DNA of 64,000 nucleotides from Acidovorax sp. 106 (lineage in GTDB: Bacteria; Pseudomonadota; Gammaproteobacteria; Burkholderiales; Burkholderiaceae_C). The number at the start of each line of letters is the position of its first letter. The first letter of the stretch is position 1. The notes beneath the pieces are model-generated. The model made no database searches. It was not told where the DNA came from and was given only the letters and a program-made list of their open reading frames with translations. This document shows, piece after piece, positions 24,763 through 34,255 of this stretch. The stretch spans positions 186,001 to 250,000 of the forward strand of contig NZ_RCCC01000001.1 of NCBI RefSeq assembly GCF_003663825.1, read 5' to 3'. The translations under genes were made by a program, and so were the position numbers.

Positions 24763-25416
24763 TGGCATGGGCTGCCCTGCCACATGCAGCGTGTGAAACG
24801 GCATGTGGTGCATCAGCTCGCGCAGCAGCAGCAAGGCGGCGAAAAACGATGCACGCTCAGGCAAGCCTTCGCTGGCGGCAGGCCGCCCCTGAGCAACGTA
24901 GGTGAGGCGCTGGAACAACCGCTCCATGGCGTCCAGTGCCAGCACCTGGTCGACAGCGGCGGGCACACCAGCAAGCCCAGCCAGTTCGGCCAAAGCCTCG
25001 TCGGCACTCCACCACGCCACAGGCCCACCAACCGCCTGGGCCGCCTCGGCCCAGGGCAGGTACTGCTGGTGCGCAAGGTACACCTCGTCTTCCACATGGG
25101 CAATGGCCGTCTCCAGATCCAGCGGCGAAGGGATGGCGGCGCGAAAAAAGCGCTGTGCCGTGGCTTCTATCCCCAAGGGCAACACCAACAGGTGCGCGGG
25201 GCGTGCCTCAGCAGGGCTGCACAAGCACACCTGCGTGGTGTGTGCCCCCAGGTTCAGCAGCGCGAGGGGCTGTGCGAATTCAGTGGGCACGGTGGGTGCG
25301 CCCTCCATCCTCATGCGCTCGATGACCTCTGCAGCCCACGGCGGCAAATCGGCCAGCACACTGGGGGCAACCGTTGAGCTGGGGCTTTGGAGCGGTTCGT
25401 GAGAGTGTGTGGGCAT
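24754..25416 (-). CDS. hypothetical protein
   Basis: The 220-residue product has no recognised family, signal peptide or clear membrane segment. The middle is acidic and helix-rich (LETAIAHVEDEVYLAHQQYLP) and the C-terminal part is leucine-rich (FFAALLLLRELMHHMPFH). Codon use is normal for the region, supporting a real gene. It converges on and overlaps the LysR gene by 9 bp. Confidence 0.65.
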   Translation of the reverse strand: MPTHSHEPLQSPSSTVAPSVLADLPPWAAEVIERMRMEGAPTVPTEFAQPLALLNLGAHTTQVCLCSPAEARPAHLLVLPLGIEATAQRFFRAAIPSPLDLETAIAHVEDEVYLAHQQYLPWAEAAQAVGGPVAWWSADEALAELAGLAGVPAAVDQVLALDAMERLFQRLTYVAQGRPAASEGLPERASFFAALLLLRELMHHMPFHTLHVAGQPMPSR

Positions 25417-25433
25417 GGCGTGTCGGGAGTATC

Positions 25434-25451
25434 TAAGAACCTGTTCTAAGC
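25434..25451. repeat. solo end-like AAGAACCTGTTCTAAG motif
   Basis: AAGAACCTGTTC matches the outer end of the 284 bp inverted-repeat element at 51407-51690 and the solo copy at 57671. No second end is visible here. It lies between a hypothetical gene and the DUF1003 gene. Confidence 0.4.
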
Positions 25452-25454
25452 ACT

Positions 25455-26117
25455 TTACGGCGGTGTCTGGGCGCGAGCTTGCGTGCTGGTGCCCGGTGGC
25501 TGCACCCCTGACGGGGGCAGGCCGTGGCGAATGCGCTCGTGCATCTCGACGGTGAGTGCCTCGATGCGTTCCGTCAGCTGTTTGGTCAGCTCGGTCAGGC
25601 GGGTGTTTTGCTCCAGCAGCTCCAGCATCTGGGTGGCGTTTTGCGCAGCGATCAACTGGCGCTGTTCGTTGGCCACGGCCAGTGCCTCGCGGTGCTGGGC
25701 ATCGGCCTCGGCGTGCATTTTGTCGCGGGCAGCCTGCCGGGTTTGGGCCAGCAAGATCAAGGGCGCGGCATAGGCCGCCTGCAGGCTGAAGGCCAGGTTC
25801 AGCAAAATGAAGGGGTACACATCAAAGTGCAGCCACCCCGCAGAGTTGATGACGATCCACACCGCTACCACCACGGTCTGCGCGCCCAGGAACAACGGGG
25901 TTCCAAAAAATCGGGCAAAGGCCTCGGCCCGCAGGGCAAACTGGTCTGCACCAAAGGTGGGGGCCATGTGCGCATGCTGCGAGTGGTAGCGCCGGTGCTC
26001 AGCCCCTGCCGCTGCAATGGCCTGCGCGCTCGTCCGCGTTGCCGTGGCTGCGGTTGTGGCTGTGCCGCCGCCAGATGGCTGGCCTGGCTTACCCGACGGA
26101 CCTGCGGGATGGTTCAT
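25455..26117 (-). CDS. DUF1003 inner-membrane protein
   Basis: The 220-residue protein has two predicted membrane segments in the DUF1003 core (GTPLFLGAQTVVVAVWIVIN and FILLNLAFSLQAAYAAPLIL), followed by a long charged coiled coil (about 135-200: QRQLIAAQNATQMLELLEQN). It is probably an inner-membrane protein with a cytoplasmic helix. Function is unknown for the family. The N-terminal 40 residues are low complexity, so the exact start is uncertain. Confidence 0.75.
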   Translation of the reverse strand: MNHPAGPSGKPGQPSGGGTATTAATATRTSAQAIAAAGAEHRRYHSQHAHMAPTFGADQFALRAEAFARFFGTPLFLGAQTVVVAVWIVINSAGWLHFDVYPFILLNLAFSLQAAYAAPLILLAQTRQAARDKMHAEADAQHREALAVANEQRQLIAAQNATQMLELLEQNTRLTELTKQLTERIEALTVEMHERIRHGLPPSGVQPPGTSTQARAQTPP

Positions 26118-26218
26118 TCAGATACCTTTTGCACCATGGAGTGATCACCAACGCACGGCCGTGGCGGGCGATGTGCGTTGGACAGTGGTTGAAAACCGGT
26201 TCAAAGAGCCTGCAAACC

Positions 26219-27160
26219 TCAAGGCTTGAGCGCATGGTCCAGATCAGGCTTGCGCCAAGGGTCCACATGCGTCATGAGGTTGAGCACACGGTGGCGCTGC
26301 AGAACGCGCTGACGCGCCAGCACGGCAATGTCGTGTCCGGCTTCTACAGTGATGAGTGCGTCCACCTCCAGGTGGGCGTCCACCACCACCATGTCGCCCA
26401 TTTTGCGCGTGCGCACATCGTGCACACCGGACACGCCGGGGGTGTCCAGCAAGGTCTGGCGAATGGCTTGTACCTCTTGCTCGTCCACCGCGCGGTCCAT
26501 CAGGTCGTGCATGGCGTCCCAGCCAAACTCCCAGCCCATCTTGCCCACCATGAAGCCCACGATCAAGGCCGCAATCGGATCGAGGATGGGGTAGCCCGCA
26601 AGGTTGCCCGCAATGCCCACGCCCACCACGAGAGATGAGGCAGCATCCGACCGAGCATGCCACGCGTTGGCCACCAGCATGCTGGACTTGACCCGCTTGG
26701 CCACGGCCAGCATGTAGCGAAACAGCAGCTCCTTGCCCAGCAAGGCGCCGCCCGCCACCCACAGGGCCACGGCGTGCACCTGGGGCACGGTGTCAGGGTT
26801 CTCCAGCTTCAGCACTGCCGACCACACCATGCCCACACCCACGGCCAGCAGCAGCAAGCCCAGCACCAACGAGGCTGCTGTCTCAAACCGCTGGTGGCCG
26901 TAGGGATGGCCTTCGTCAGCGTCTTTTTGCGAGTGGTGGTTGGCAAACAGCACCACAAAATCAGCCACCAGATCGGACAACGAGTGGATGCCGTCGGCAA
27001 TCAAGCCCTGCGATTTGGACAGTACGCCCACCACGATCTGCACGGTGCTGAGCACCAGGTTGACAACAACACTGACCCAGGTGCTGCGCGAGGCCGCAGC
27101 GGCGCGCTCTTGCGGCGTGTGCTGGGTGTCTTCGCTGTCGTCAAGTTCGTTGAAGTTCAT
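26219..27160 (-). CDS. cation diffusion facilitator (CDF) metal exporter
   Basis: The 313-residue CDF transporter has about six helices. The metal-site acidic/His pattern appears in helix 2 (DGIHSLSDLVADF) and helix 5 (AWHARSDAASS), and a cytoplasmic C-terminal dimer domain follows (VDAHLEVDALITVEAGH). It would export Zn, Fe or Mn/Cd by proton antiport at the inner membrane; HxxxD in both helices fits Zn or Cd. It stands alone, with the FlxA-like gene divergent. Confidence 0.88.
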   Translation of the reverse strand: MNFNELDDSEDTQHTPQERAAAASRSTWVSVVVNLVLSTVQIVVGVLSKSQGLIADGIHSLSDLVADFVVLFANHHSQKDADEGHPYGHQRFETAASLVLGLLLLAVGVGMVWSAVLKLENPDTVPQVHAVALWVAGGALLGKELLFRYMLAVAKRVKSSMLVANAWHARSDAASSLVVGVGIAGNLAGYPILDPIAALIVGFMVGKMGWEFGWDAMHDLMDRAVDEQEVQAIRQTLLDTPGVSGVHDVRTRKMGDMVVVDAHLEVDALITVEAGHDIAVLARQRVLQRHRVLNLMTHVDPWRKPDLDHALKP

Positions 27161-27261
27161 GGGCTCTGATCCAAATTCCGAAGCACCACAGGCTACACGC
27201 CCAGTCTTAAGAATGCATTGAGGCCCGTTCAGTTTTGCGCGAATATGCCGATAACCCTGCC

Positions 27262-27627
27262 ATGCAAGTCTCTAGCGCCTCCTCCACCAGCAGTGCATCG
27301 GGCGCCCAGTCCTCCAGCGAAATCGCCAAACTGCAAAAGCAACTGCGCCAGTTGACTGACGAACTCAAAAACGTGGCCACCTCTGACATGGACGCCAAGG
27401 CCAAGAAGCAAAGGGTAGAGGCTCTGCAAGCGCAGATCCAGATGGTGCAAGCGCAAATTGAGGCCATTCAGCGCCAGAACCAGCAAGCGCAGATCGAAAA
27501 GCAAAAGCAGGCCGAGCTTGCCAAGGCACAAAAAGCCGCCGAAACCCAGACCAAGCAAAACAACAGCGCCACACCCGGCCGCCAACGTACACCCGGCCTG
27601 GGCGAAAACGTAGACACCTTCGCCTGA
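27262..27627 (+). CDS. FlxA-like coiled-coil protein
   Basis: The product of about 121 residues starts with a Ser-rich tail (MQVSSASSTSSASGAQSSS) and continues as one long heptad-repeat coiled coil (about 20-95, rich in K, Q, E) before a Pro/Gly/Thr tail. It resembles FlxA-family proteins of unknown function. I chose ATG 27262; a TTG at 27235 is the only upstream alternative, and no strong ribosome binding site distinguishes them. It lies convergent to yejF. Confidence 0.65.
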   Translation: MQVSSASSTSSASGAQSSSEIAKLQKQLRQLTDELKNVATSDMDAKAKKQRVEALQAQIQMVQAQIEAIQRQNQQAQIEKQKQAELAKAQKAAETQTKQNNSATPGRQRTPGLGENVDTFA

Positions 27628-27652
27628 CCGCCGTCCGACAGCGTGCCGCGAA

Positions 27653-29287
27653 CTACGCTTGCGGGGCAGCCACCGTGGCTGCAGCCACGAGCTTCTGCGT
27701 GTAGGGGTGTTCAGGCCTGTTCAGCACGGCGTCCACCGTCCCGCACTCCACAATGGCGCCGTCCTTCATCACCAGCACCTCGTGCGCCATGGCGCGGATC
27801 ACCTCCACATCGTGCGTGATGAGCAGGTAGCTCAGGCCCTTTTCGCGCTGCAGGCGCTGCAGCAAGGCCAGCACCTGCTGCTGGATGGTGACATCGAGCG
27901 CGCTGGTGGGCTCATCGAGCACCAGCACCTGGGGCTGCACGATGAGGGCGCGGGCCACGGCCAGCCGCTGGCGTTGGCCCCCTGAAAATTCGTGCGGGTA
28001 GCGCGCCAGCAAGCCGGGGAATTGCGCCTCGGTCAGGCCCACCTCGGCCAGGGCTGCTTCCACACGGCTGCGGCGCTCGGCAGTTGGCATGGCGGGCTCG
28101 TGCACCAGCAGCCCTTCGCCCACGATCTCTTCCACCGTCATGCGCGGCGAGAGCGACGAGAACGGGTCTTGAAACACCACCTGCACCCGGCGGCGCAAGG
28201 CCTGGTTGGCAGGGGTGTTGCGCGTGGCGGGCTGTTGCCACGCCTGGCCGTTGACCTTCAGGTCGCCACCCGAGGGCAGCAGCCCCAAAATGGCCTGCGC
28301 CAGGGTGGACTTGCCCGAGCCTGATTCGCCCACCACCCCCAGCGTTTGCCCCGGCAGCAGTTGCAAATCAGCCCCCTGTACGGCCACAAACTCGCCCTTT
28401 TTGAACCAGCCCCGCACGCCAGGCAGAGGCGTGGGGTAGGTCACGCGCAACTGGTGCGCCTGCACCACGGGCGGCGTGCCTGCGGGCGGGACCGCCTCGA
28501 CCACATCGCGCCGGGGCTGGCTGGCCAGCAGGCGGCGGGTGTAGGCATGCTGAGGGTTGGCAAACACATCGGCCACAGCGCCCTGCTCTACCAGCACGCC
28601 CTTCTCCATCACGGCGATGCGGTCGGCAAAGCGGCGCACCAGGTTCAGGTCGTGCGTGATGAGCAGCACGGCCATGCCGGTCTGGCGCTGCAGCTCAGAG
28701 AGCAGGTCCAGAATCTGGCCGCGCAGCGTCACGTCGAGCGCGGTGGTGGGCTCGTCGGCCAGCAAGAGTTTGGGGCTGCTGGCCAGGGCCATGGCGATCA
28801 TGGCGCGCTGGCGCTGGCCACCCGAGAGCTGGTGTGGAAAGCTGTTGGCGCGCCGCGCAGGCTCAGGGATGCCGGTTTTTGCTAGCAATTCAATAGCTGC
28901 CTGCGCACATTGCGCGCCCGTCAGGCCCTTTTTTAGCAACAAAATCTCGGCAATCTGCTGGCCAATGGTCATCAGCGGGTTCAGGGCCGTCATTGGTTCC
29001 TGGAAGACCATGGCCACCTCGCCCCCGCGCACGCCGCGCATCTCACGCTCGGTCAGGGCCAGCAAGTCACGCCCGGCAAACAGGGCCCGGCCTGAAACCG
29101 CCGCATCGCCCGCCAAGCGCAGCAGGCTCAATGCGGTGATGGTCTTGCCCGAACCCGACTCGCCCACCAGCGCGAGTTTTTCACCGGGGGCGATGTCAAA
29201 GTTCACGCCGCGCACCACCTCTTTGGTGCCAAAGCGAACGCGCAGGTCGGCCACCTGCAGCAGAGGCTTAGTCACAGGCTGTGGCAT
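27653..29287 (-). CDS. yejF: microcin C/oligopeptide ABC importer ATPase (YejF)
   Basis: The 544-residue protein is a tandem ABC ATPase. Walker A motifs are GESGSGKT (first half) and GESGSGKS (second half), with LSGGQRQR and FSGGQRQR signatures and LLADEP/LVLDEP Walker B segments. It energises uptake of microcin C-like peptides or oligopeptides with YejB and YejE. Its ATG overlaps the yejE stop (TGATG), so the two are translationally coupled. The stretch encoding residues near 115-136 resembles the dispersed palindrome of the genome. Confidence 0.9.
   Translation of the reverse strand: MPQPVTKPLLQVADLRVRFGTKEVVRGVNFDIAPGEKLALVGESGSGKTITALSLLRLAGDAAVSGRALFAGRDLLALTEREMRGVRGGEVAMVFQEPMTALNPLMTIGQQIAEILLLKKGLTGAQCAQAAIELLAKTGIPEPARRANSFPHQLSGGQRQRAMIAMALASSPKLLLADEPTTALDVTLRGQILDLLSELQRQTGMAVLLITHDLNLVRRFADRIAVMEKGVLVEQGAVADVFANPQHAYTRRLLASQPRRDVVEAVPPAGTPPVVQAHQLRVTYPTPLPGVRGWFKKGEFVAVQGADLQLLPGQTLGVVGESGSGKSTLAQAILGLLPSGGDLKVNGQAWQQPATRNTPANQALRRRVQVVFQDPFSSLSPRMTVEEIVGEGLLVHEPAMPTAERRSRVEAALAEVGLTEAQFPGLLARYPHEFSGGQRQRLAVARALIVQPQVLVLDEPTSALDVTIQQQVLALLQRLQREKGLSYLLITHDVEVIRAMAHEVLVMKDGAIVECGTVDAVLNRPEHPYTQKLVAAATVAAPQA
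28878..28945 (+). repeat. degenerate copy of the dispersed palindrome inside yejF
   Basis: AATTCAATAGCTGCCTGCGCACATTGCGCGCCCGTCAGGCCCTTTTTT matches the family order (AATAGCTGC, GCGC, loop, GCGC, AGGCC, T run), but here it is read in frame on the minus strand as part of YejF (KKGLTGAQCAQAAIELLAK). The reading frame is intact and the protein aligns without an obvious insertion, so this may be an absorbed copy or a chance resemblance. Confidence 0.45.
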
Positions 29288-30363
29288 CACTGGTCAGCCT
29301 TTCGTGGGTCGAGCGCATCGCGCAGGGCATCGCCCATGAATGTCAAAAGCAGCAAGGTCACCACCAGCACCGCAAAGGTGGACAGCGAAATCCACCACGC
29401 ATCGATGCTGTTCTTGCCCTGGCTCAGCAACTCACCCAGGCTGGGGGTGCCGGGCGGCACACCCAGCCCCAGAAAGTCAAGCGAGGTGAGCGCGAGGATG
29501 GCCCCACTCATGCGAAACGGAAGGAAGGTGACCACGGGCGTAAGGCTGTTGGGCAGGATGTGGCGCCAGATGATTTGCGTGTTGCTCACGCCCAGGGCCC
29601 GTGCAGCCTTCACGTAGTCAAGCTGGCGGTTGCGTAAAAACTCGGCACGCACATAGTCCGACAGGCCCATCCAGCCAAACAGGCTCAGCAAAATCAGCAG
29701 CAAAGCGATGCTGGGCGCAAACACGGCGCTGAAGATGATGAGCAAATACAGCTCAGGCATGGAGCCCCAGATTTCGATAAAGCGCTGAAAGGCCAGGTCC
29801 GTCTTACCCCCAAAAAAGCCCTGAATGGCCCCCGCGACCATGCCCAGCACCACCCCGGTGGCCGTGAGCGCCAGACCAAACAGCACGCTCACCCGAAAGC
29901 CATAGAGCAGTTGCGCCAGCAAGTCACGCCCCCGGTCGTCCGTGCCCAGCCAGTTGTCGGCCGTGGGGGCAGAAGGGTTGGGCGACTTGGCAAAGTAGTT
30001 GAGCGTGTTGGGACCGTAAGGGTTCAGGGTGTACAGCGCCCAGTTGCTGCCCGTGCTCAGGCGCTCTTTGATGAAGGGGTCTAGGTAATCCGTGGGGGTC
30101 TCAAAGTCGCCGCCAAAGGTCTTCTCGGGGTAGTCCTTGAGCATGGGGAAGTAGGTCTGCCCCTCGTAGCGCACGATGAGCGGCTTGTCGTTGCTGACCA
30201 GCTCAGCGCACAGGCTGACCAGCACTAGAGCGCAGAACAGCCACAGGCTCCAGTAGCCTAGCCGGTTGCGCTTGAAGCGCAGCCAGGCGCGGCGAGAGGG
30301 GGACAGCGACACGGGCGCAGAAGATGGGTTTGCGGAAGGCTTCATTGGAAGAGTCGCACGCAT
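29287..30363 (-). CDS. yejE: peptide ABC importer permease (YejE)
   Basis: The 358-residue inner-membrane permease has one N-terminal helix, a periplasmic domain of about 90 residues (VRYEGQTYFPMLKDYP...), then the OppC-type BPD core with the EAA loop (YVRAEFLRNRQLDYVKAARALG) and terminal helices. The long periplasmic insert is typical of YejE. The ATG overlaps the yejB stop as TGATG, and its own stop overlaps yejF the same way. Confidence 0.92.
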   Translation of the reverse strand: MRATLPMKPSANPSSAPVSLSPSRRAWLRFKRNRLGYWSLWLFCALVLVSLCAELVSNDKPLIVRYEGQTYFPMLKDYPEKTFGGDFETPTDYLDPFIKERLSTGSNWALYTLNPYGPNTLNYFAKSPNPSAPTADNWLGTDDRGRDLLAQLLYGFRVSVLFGLALTATGVVLGMVAGAIQGFFGGKTDLAFQRFIEIWGSMPELYLLIIFSAVFAPSIALLLILLSLFGWMGLSDYVRAEFLRNRQLDYVKAARALGVSNTQIIWRHILPNSLTPVVTFLPFRMSGAILALTSLDFLGLGVPPGTPSLGELLSQGKNSIDAWWISLSTFAVLVVTLLLLTFMGDALRDALDPRKADQ

Positions 30364-31403
30364 CAATCAAACTTCACGCGCGGGTCCACCCACACGTAGC
30401 ACAGGTCGCTCACCAGCTTGGTCACCAGACCAATCAGCGTGAACAGGTACAGCGTGCCCAGCACCACCGGGTAGTCGCGGCGGATCACGCTCTCGTAGCT
30501 GAGCAGGCCCAGGCCGTCGAGCGAGAACAGGGTTTCAATCAGCAGCGAGCCGGTGAAGAACGCGCCAATGAACGCCGCCGGAAAGCCGGTGATGATGGGG
30601 ATGAGCGCATTGCGGAACACGTGCTTCCACAGCACCTGCCGGTCGCTCAGGCCCTTGGCACGGGCCGTGAGCACGTATTGCTTGCGGATCTCTTCCAAAA
30701 ATGCATTTTTGGTGAGCATGGTGGTGACGGCAAAACTGCCCAACACCATGGACGTGATGGGCAGCGCAATGTGCCAGAGGTAATCGGTGACCTTGCCCCA
30801 CAGCGACAGATCCGCCCAGTTGGCCGAGGTGAGTCCGCGCAGCGGAAACCACTGCAACTGCCCGCCAAAGATGACCAGCAGCGCCACCCCCAGCACAAAG
30901 CCCGGAATGGCGTAGCCCACCAGCACCAGCAGCGTGGTGACCAAATCAAACCGCGAGCCCGCCCGCACCGCCTTGGCTACGCCCAGCGGCACGGCCACGA
31001 GGTAGCTGATGAAGAAAGTCCACAGGCCCAGGCTGATGGAGACGGGCAGCTTCTCGCGAACCAGGTCCGAAACCGCCTTTCGCTGGTAAAAACTCTGCCC
31101 CAGGTCAAACCGCGCAAATGACCAAAGCATCTTCACGAAGCGCTCATGCGCAGGCTTGTCAAATCCATAGAGTTCCTTAATTTCCTGGATCTGCTTTGGA
31201 CTCAGCCCTTGCCTGCCGCGGTAATCCCCAGCCCCAGAACTCGGAGCAGCCCCCTCACCACCAGAAGAGCGCCCTTGCAGCTGCGACACCAGTTGCTCAA
31301 CCGGCCCGCCCGGCACGAACTGAATGACCACAAAGGTCAGAAGCAGCACCCCCAGCAGCGTGGGCACCATCAACAAGATGCGTTTGAGTATGTAGCTGAG
31401 CAT
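30363..31403 (-). CDS. yejB: peptide ABC importer permease (YejB)
   Basis: The 346-residue OppB-type permease begins with the classic MLSYILKRILLMVPTLLGVLL segment, has a large periplasmic loop (about 45-130, GRSSGGEGAAPSSGAGDYRG...) and an EAA motif (IRKQYVLTARAKGLSDRQV). I chose ATG 31403 because the frame upstream to 31676 overlaps yejA. It is followed by yejE with a 1-base stop/start overlap. It pairs with YejE in the inner membrane. Confidence 0.92.
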   Translation of the reverse strand: MLSYILKRILLMVPTLLGVLLLTFVVIQFVPGGPVEQLVSQLQGRSSGGEGAAPSSGAGDYRGRQGLSPKQIQEIKELYGFDKPAHERFVKMLWSFARFDLGQSFYQRKAVSDLVREKLPVSISLGLWTFFISYLVAVPLGVAKAVRAGSRFDLVTTLLVLVGYAIPGFVLGVALLVIFGGQLQWFPLRGLTSANWADLSLWGKVTDYLWHIALPITSMVLGSFAVTTMLTKNAFLEEIRKQYVLTARAKGLSDRQVLWKHVFRNALIPIITGFPAAFIGAFFTGSLLIETLFSLDGLGLLSYESVIRRDYPVVLGTLYLFTLIGLVTKLVSDLCYVWVDPRVKFD

Positions 31404-31414
31404 GCAGTCTGAAC

Positions 31415-33244
31415 CTAGCGGTTGGTTGGCGAAGCCCACCATGTGGCGGCAGCCCAGGAGTCTGGCTGGTAATAGGGCGGGATCGTTGTAGGCAAGACAA
31501 AACCAGCGGGCCGGTAGCCCACAAAAAACTCGTCGCTGTACCACTGGGGAATCGAGTAGTAGCCGTGCGACAACACCCGATCCAGTGCGCGCATCGCAGC
31601 AGACACATCTTCCTTGGACTTTGCTGAGAGCACCGAGCGAATCAGACTGTCCACGGCCGGATCGGTAATACCCCACATGTTTGCTGACCCCGGGGTGGTT
31701 GCGGCCTTGGAACCAAAGTATTCAAAGAGATCGCTACCAGGAGAAGTTCGCCCTGGAATGCGAAGGCTGCCCAACTCGAATTCGAACTCATCCATCCGCT
31801 GCTGATACAAGGCCCCATCCACATTACGTATCTTCAGATCAATTCCCAGCTTTTTCAAAGCAATCTGCATGGGGCTGACCAACCGCACCGACGATGGCTG
31901 TGAATTCAGATATTCGATCTCGAACGCCTCACCTTTGGTGTCTCTCAATGCTCCGTCGCGGTAGACCCACCCCGCTTCCGCCAGCAACTGTTTTGCCTGG
32001 CGCAGGTTATCCCGCAAGCTCGATGGCGGTAGCGTACTGGGTGATCGCAAGGCAGGGCCAAAAACTTCGGGGTTTAACTTGTCGCGCAGTGGCTCAAGCA
32101 AGGCCATTTCTGCAGGTCCTGGCAACCCAGACGCATGAAAATCGCTATTTGGGAAATAGCCCTCCACCCGCTTGTACAAGCCATAGAACATCTGACGGTT
32201 GAGCCATTCAAAATCCATCGTCAGTGCAATGGCTTTGCGGACGCGAATGTCCTTGAACTTGGGATTACGCAAGTTGAATGTGTAGCCTTGGAAGTCCCCA
32301 GGATTGCGATGCTCAAACACCTGCTTTTTGACCACACCGGAATCAAACGCTTTGCCCGTGTATTGGCGCGCCCAGTTTTTTGAAACGAACTCCCGCTTCA
32401 AATCATATTCACCCGCTTTTAGCCCCTCAAAACGGCTGGTGTCGTCCAAATAGAGTTTGTAGGTGATCCGATCAAAGTTATACAGCCCCTTGCGCACAGG
32501 CAAGGATGCCCCCCAATAGTTCTTGTCACGAACGTAAGTAATATCGCGACCCAACTGAGCCCCGGAAGGCCGATAAGGTCCTGATGCAATCGGCAAATCA
32601 GTGACTACTTCGTCAAAAGGCTTCCCAGCACCCCATTTCCGACTGAAAACGGGAATGCTTCCAGCTACGAGTGGCAACTCTCGGTTAGAGCTTGCGAACT
32701 CAAATTTAACCAGTCGCTCGCCTAACATGCGAGCTGTCTTGATGTCAGCAAAAATTGTCCGAAACTGGGGTGAGGCCTGCTTGCTCATCAGCGTGTTGAA
32801 CGAATGAACCACATCAGCGGCCAGCACCGCAGATCCATCGCTGAAACGCGCTTCCTTACGAATCCGGAAGGTCGCCGATAAACCATCAGGAGACACGCCC
32901 ACGTCTTCTGCGAGCAATCCATATCCCGTGGACGGCTCCTCCAGGTTACCCGTCAGCAGTGACTCGAAAACCAACTCCAACATCCCCGCTGGCGGGGTTC
33001 CTTTCAGCGTGAACGGATTAAATTTATCGAAATTGGTGACCGCAATGGGCGGGACCAAACGAATCTCTCCGCCCTTCGGAGCGCTAGGGTTGACATAGTC
33101 AAAATGCGTAAAGCCCACCGGGTACTTCACATCACCAAACTGTGAATAGGCGTGTTCGGCCCATGACGCCGAGCCAATAACCATGCCACACACAGCACAC
33201 AACACCGCGCGGACCCAACGAGAGCAGATTGCAACAAGCCACAT
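31415..33244 (-). CDS. yejA: peptide/microcin C ABC substrate-binding protein (YejA)
   Basis: The product of about 609 residues is a family 5 extracellular solute-binding protein with a signal peptide ([19 protein letters not shown]). Conserved YejA segments are present, including [15 protein letters not shown] near 40 and [21 protein letters not shown]. Start ATG 33244 or ATG 33268, neither with a strong ribosome binding site. The gene is markedly more A/T rich than its neighbours (two 60-base lines near 32.4 kb are 45 and 53% GC by count), unlike yejBEF. It lies 11 bp upstream of yejB. Confidence 0.9.
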   Translation of the reverse strand: MWLVAICSRWVRAVLCAVCGMVIGSASWAEHAYSQFGDVKYPVGFTHFDYVNPSAPKGGEIRLVPPIAVTNFDKFNPFTLKGTPPAGMLELVFESLLTGNLEEPSTGYGLLAEDVGVSPDGLSATFRIRKEARFSDGSAVLAADVVHSFNTLMSKQASPQFRTIFADIKTARMLGERLVKFEFASSNRELPLVAGSIPVFSRKWGAGKPFDEVVTDLPIASGPYRPSGAQLGRDITYVRDKNYWGASLPVRKGLYNFDRITYKLYLDDTSRFEGLKAGEYDLKREFVSKNWARQYTGKAFDSGVVKKQVFEHRNPGDFQGYTFNLRNPKFKDIRVRKAIALTMDFEWLNRQMFYGLYKRVEGYFPNSDFHASGLPGPAEMALLEPLRDKLNPEVFGPALRSPSTLPPSSLRDNLRQAKQLLAEAGWVYRDGALRDTKGEAFEIEYLNSQPSSVRLVSPMQIALKKLGIDLKIRNVDGALYQQRMDEFEFELGSLRIPGRTSPGSDLFEYFGSKAATTPGSANMWGITDPAVDSLIRSVLSAKSKEDVSAAMRALDRVLSHGYYSIPQWYSDEFFVGYRPAGFVLPTTIPPYYQPDSWAAATWWASPTNR

Positions 33245-33346
33245 GCGACAATTCTGCACTACGTTCATCGGCCACAGCAGCAGGCAGCGCATATCCACAT
33301 GCACAGCGCCTGCAGGCCCCATCCCCATTCCACAAGGAGAACAAAC

Positions 33347-34147
33347 ATGGGTTTTCTGACCGGCAAGAAGCTGCTCATCACCGGCGTGCTGTCCAACCGC
33401 TCCATCGCCTACGGCATCGCCAAGGCCTGCCACGAACAAGGCGCCGAGCTGGCTTTCAGCTACGTGGGCGAGCGCTTCAAGGACCGCATCACCGACTTTG
33501 CCGCCGAGTTCAACTCCAAGCTGATCTTTGACTGTGATGTGGGCAGCGACGAGCAAATCGAGCGCATGTTTGCCGACCTGGCCCAGGTGTGGCCCAAGTT
33601 CGATGGCTTTGTGCACAGCATTGGCTTTGCCCCCCGCGAGGCGATTGCCGGTAACTTCCTCGACGGCCTGAGCCGCGAAGGTTTTCGCATCGCGCACGAC
33701 ATCAGCGCATACAGCTTCCCAGCCATGGCCAAGGCGGCCCTGCCTTACCTCAACGACAAGTCGTCGCTGATCACGCTGAGCTACCTGGGAGCGCTGCGCT
33801 CCATCCCCAACTACAACACCATGGGCCTGGCCAAGGCCAGCCTCGAAGCCTCGGTGCGCTACCTGGCCGAGGCCGTGGGACGCACGGCTGACGGCCGCAG
33901 CATCCGCGCCAACGGCATCAGCGCAGGCCCCATCAAAACGCTGGCCGCCAGCGGCATCAAGGACTTTGGCAAGCTGCTGTCCCGCGTGGCCGATGCCTCG
34001 CCCCTGCGCCGTAACGTGACGATTGAAGACGTGGGCAATGTGGCGGCCTTCCTGCTGTCCGACTTGGCCTCGGGCATGACGGCTGAGATCACCTACGTGG
34101 ACGGCGGCTTCAGCCAGACGGCAGGCCTGAGCGCGGACCAGGTCTAA
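33347..34147 (+). CDS. fabI: enoyl-[acyl-carrier-protein] reductase (NADH), FabI
   Basis: The 266-residue short-chain reductase matches FabI exactly at key positions: Y146, Y156 and K163 in [19 protein letters not shown], with G93 in HSIGFAP at the triclosan-contact site. It catalyses the last step of fatty acid elongation. The N-terminal [15 protein letters not shown] binds NAD. An AAGGAGAAC site precedes ATG 33347. It is divergent from yejA across a gap of about 100 bp. Confidence 0.96.
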   Translation: MGFLTGKKLLITGVLSNRSIAYGIAKACHEQGAELAFSYVGERFKDRITDFAAEFNSKLIFDCDVGSDEQIERMFADLAQVWPKFDGFVHSIGFAPREAIAGNFLDGLSREGFRIAHDISAYSFPAMAKAALPYLNDKSSLITLSYLGALRSIPNYNTMGLAKASLEASVRYLAEAVGRTADGRSIRANGISAGPIKTLAASGIKDFGKLLSRVADASPLRRNVTIEDVGNVAAFLLSDLASGMTAEITYVDGGFSQTAGLSADQV

Positions 34148-34175
34148 AGCTCTGCAGGGCTGAACAGGCTCAATG

Positions 34176-34231
34176 ACAAATTGGCTTCTAGCGCTTACCC
34201 CATAAGCGCTAGAAGCTATTTTTTTGATAGC
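34176..34231 (-). repeat. dispersed palindromic repeat, copy in reverse orientation
   Basis: TTGGCTTCTAGCGCTTACCCCATAAGCGCTAGAAGCTATTTTTTTGATAG has perfect 11-base arms (CTTCTAGCGCT/AGCGCTAGAAG). It occupies the gap between fabI and the DNA ligase gene and ends 25 bp before the ligase ATG, so it probably terminates fabI. Confidence 0.8.
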
Positions 34232-34255
34232 ACTCTCCCACTACGACATCGCCCT

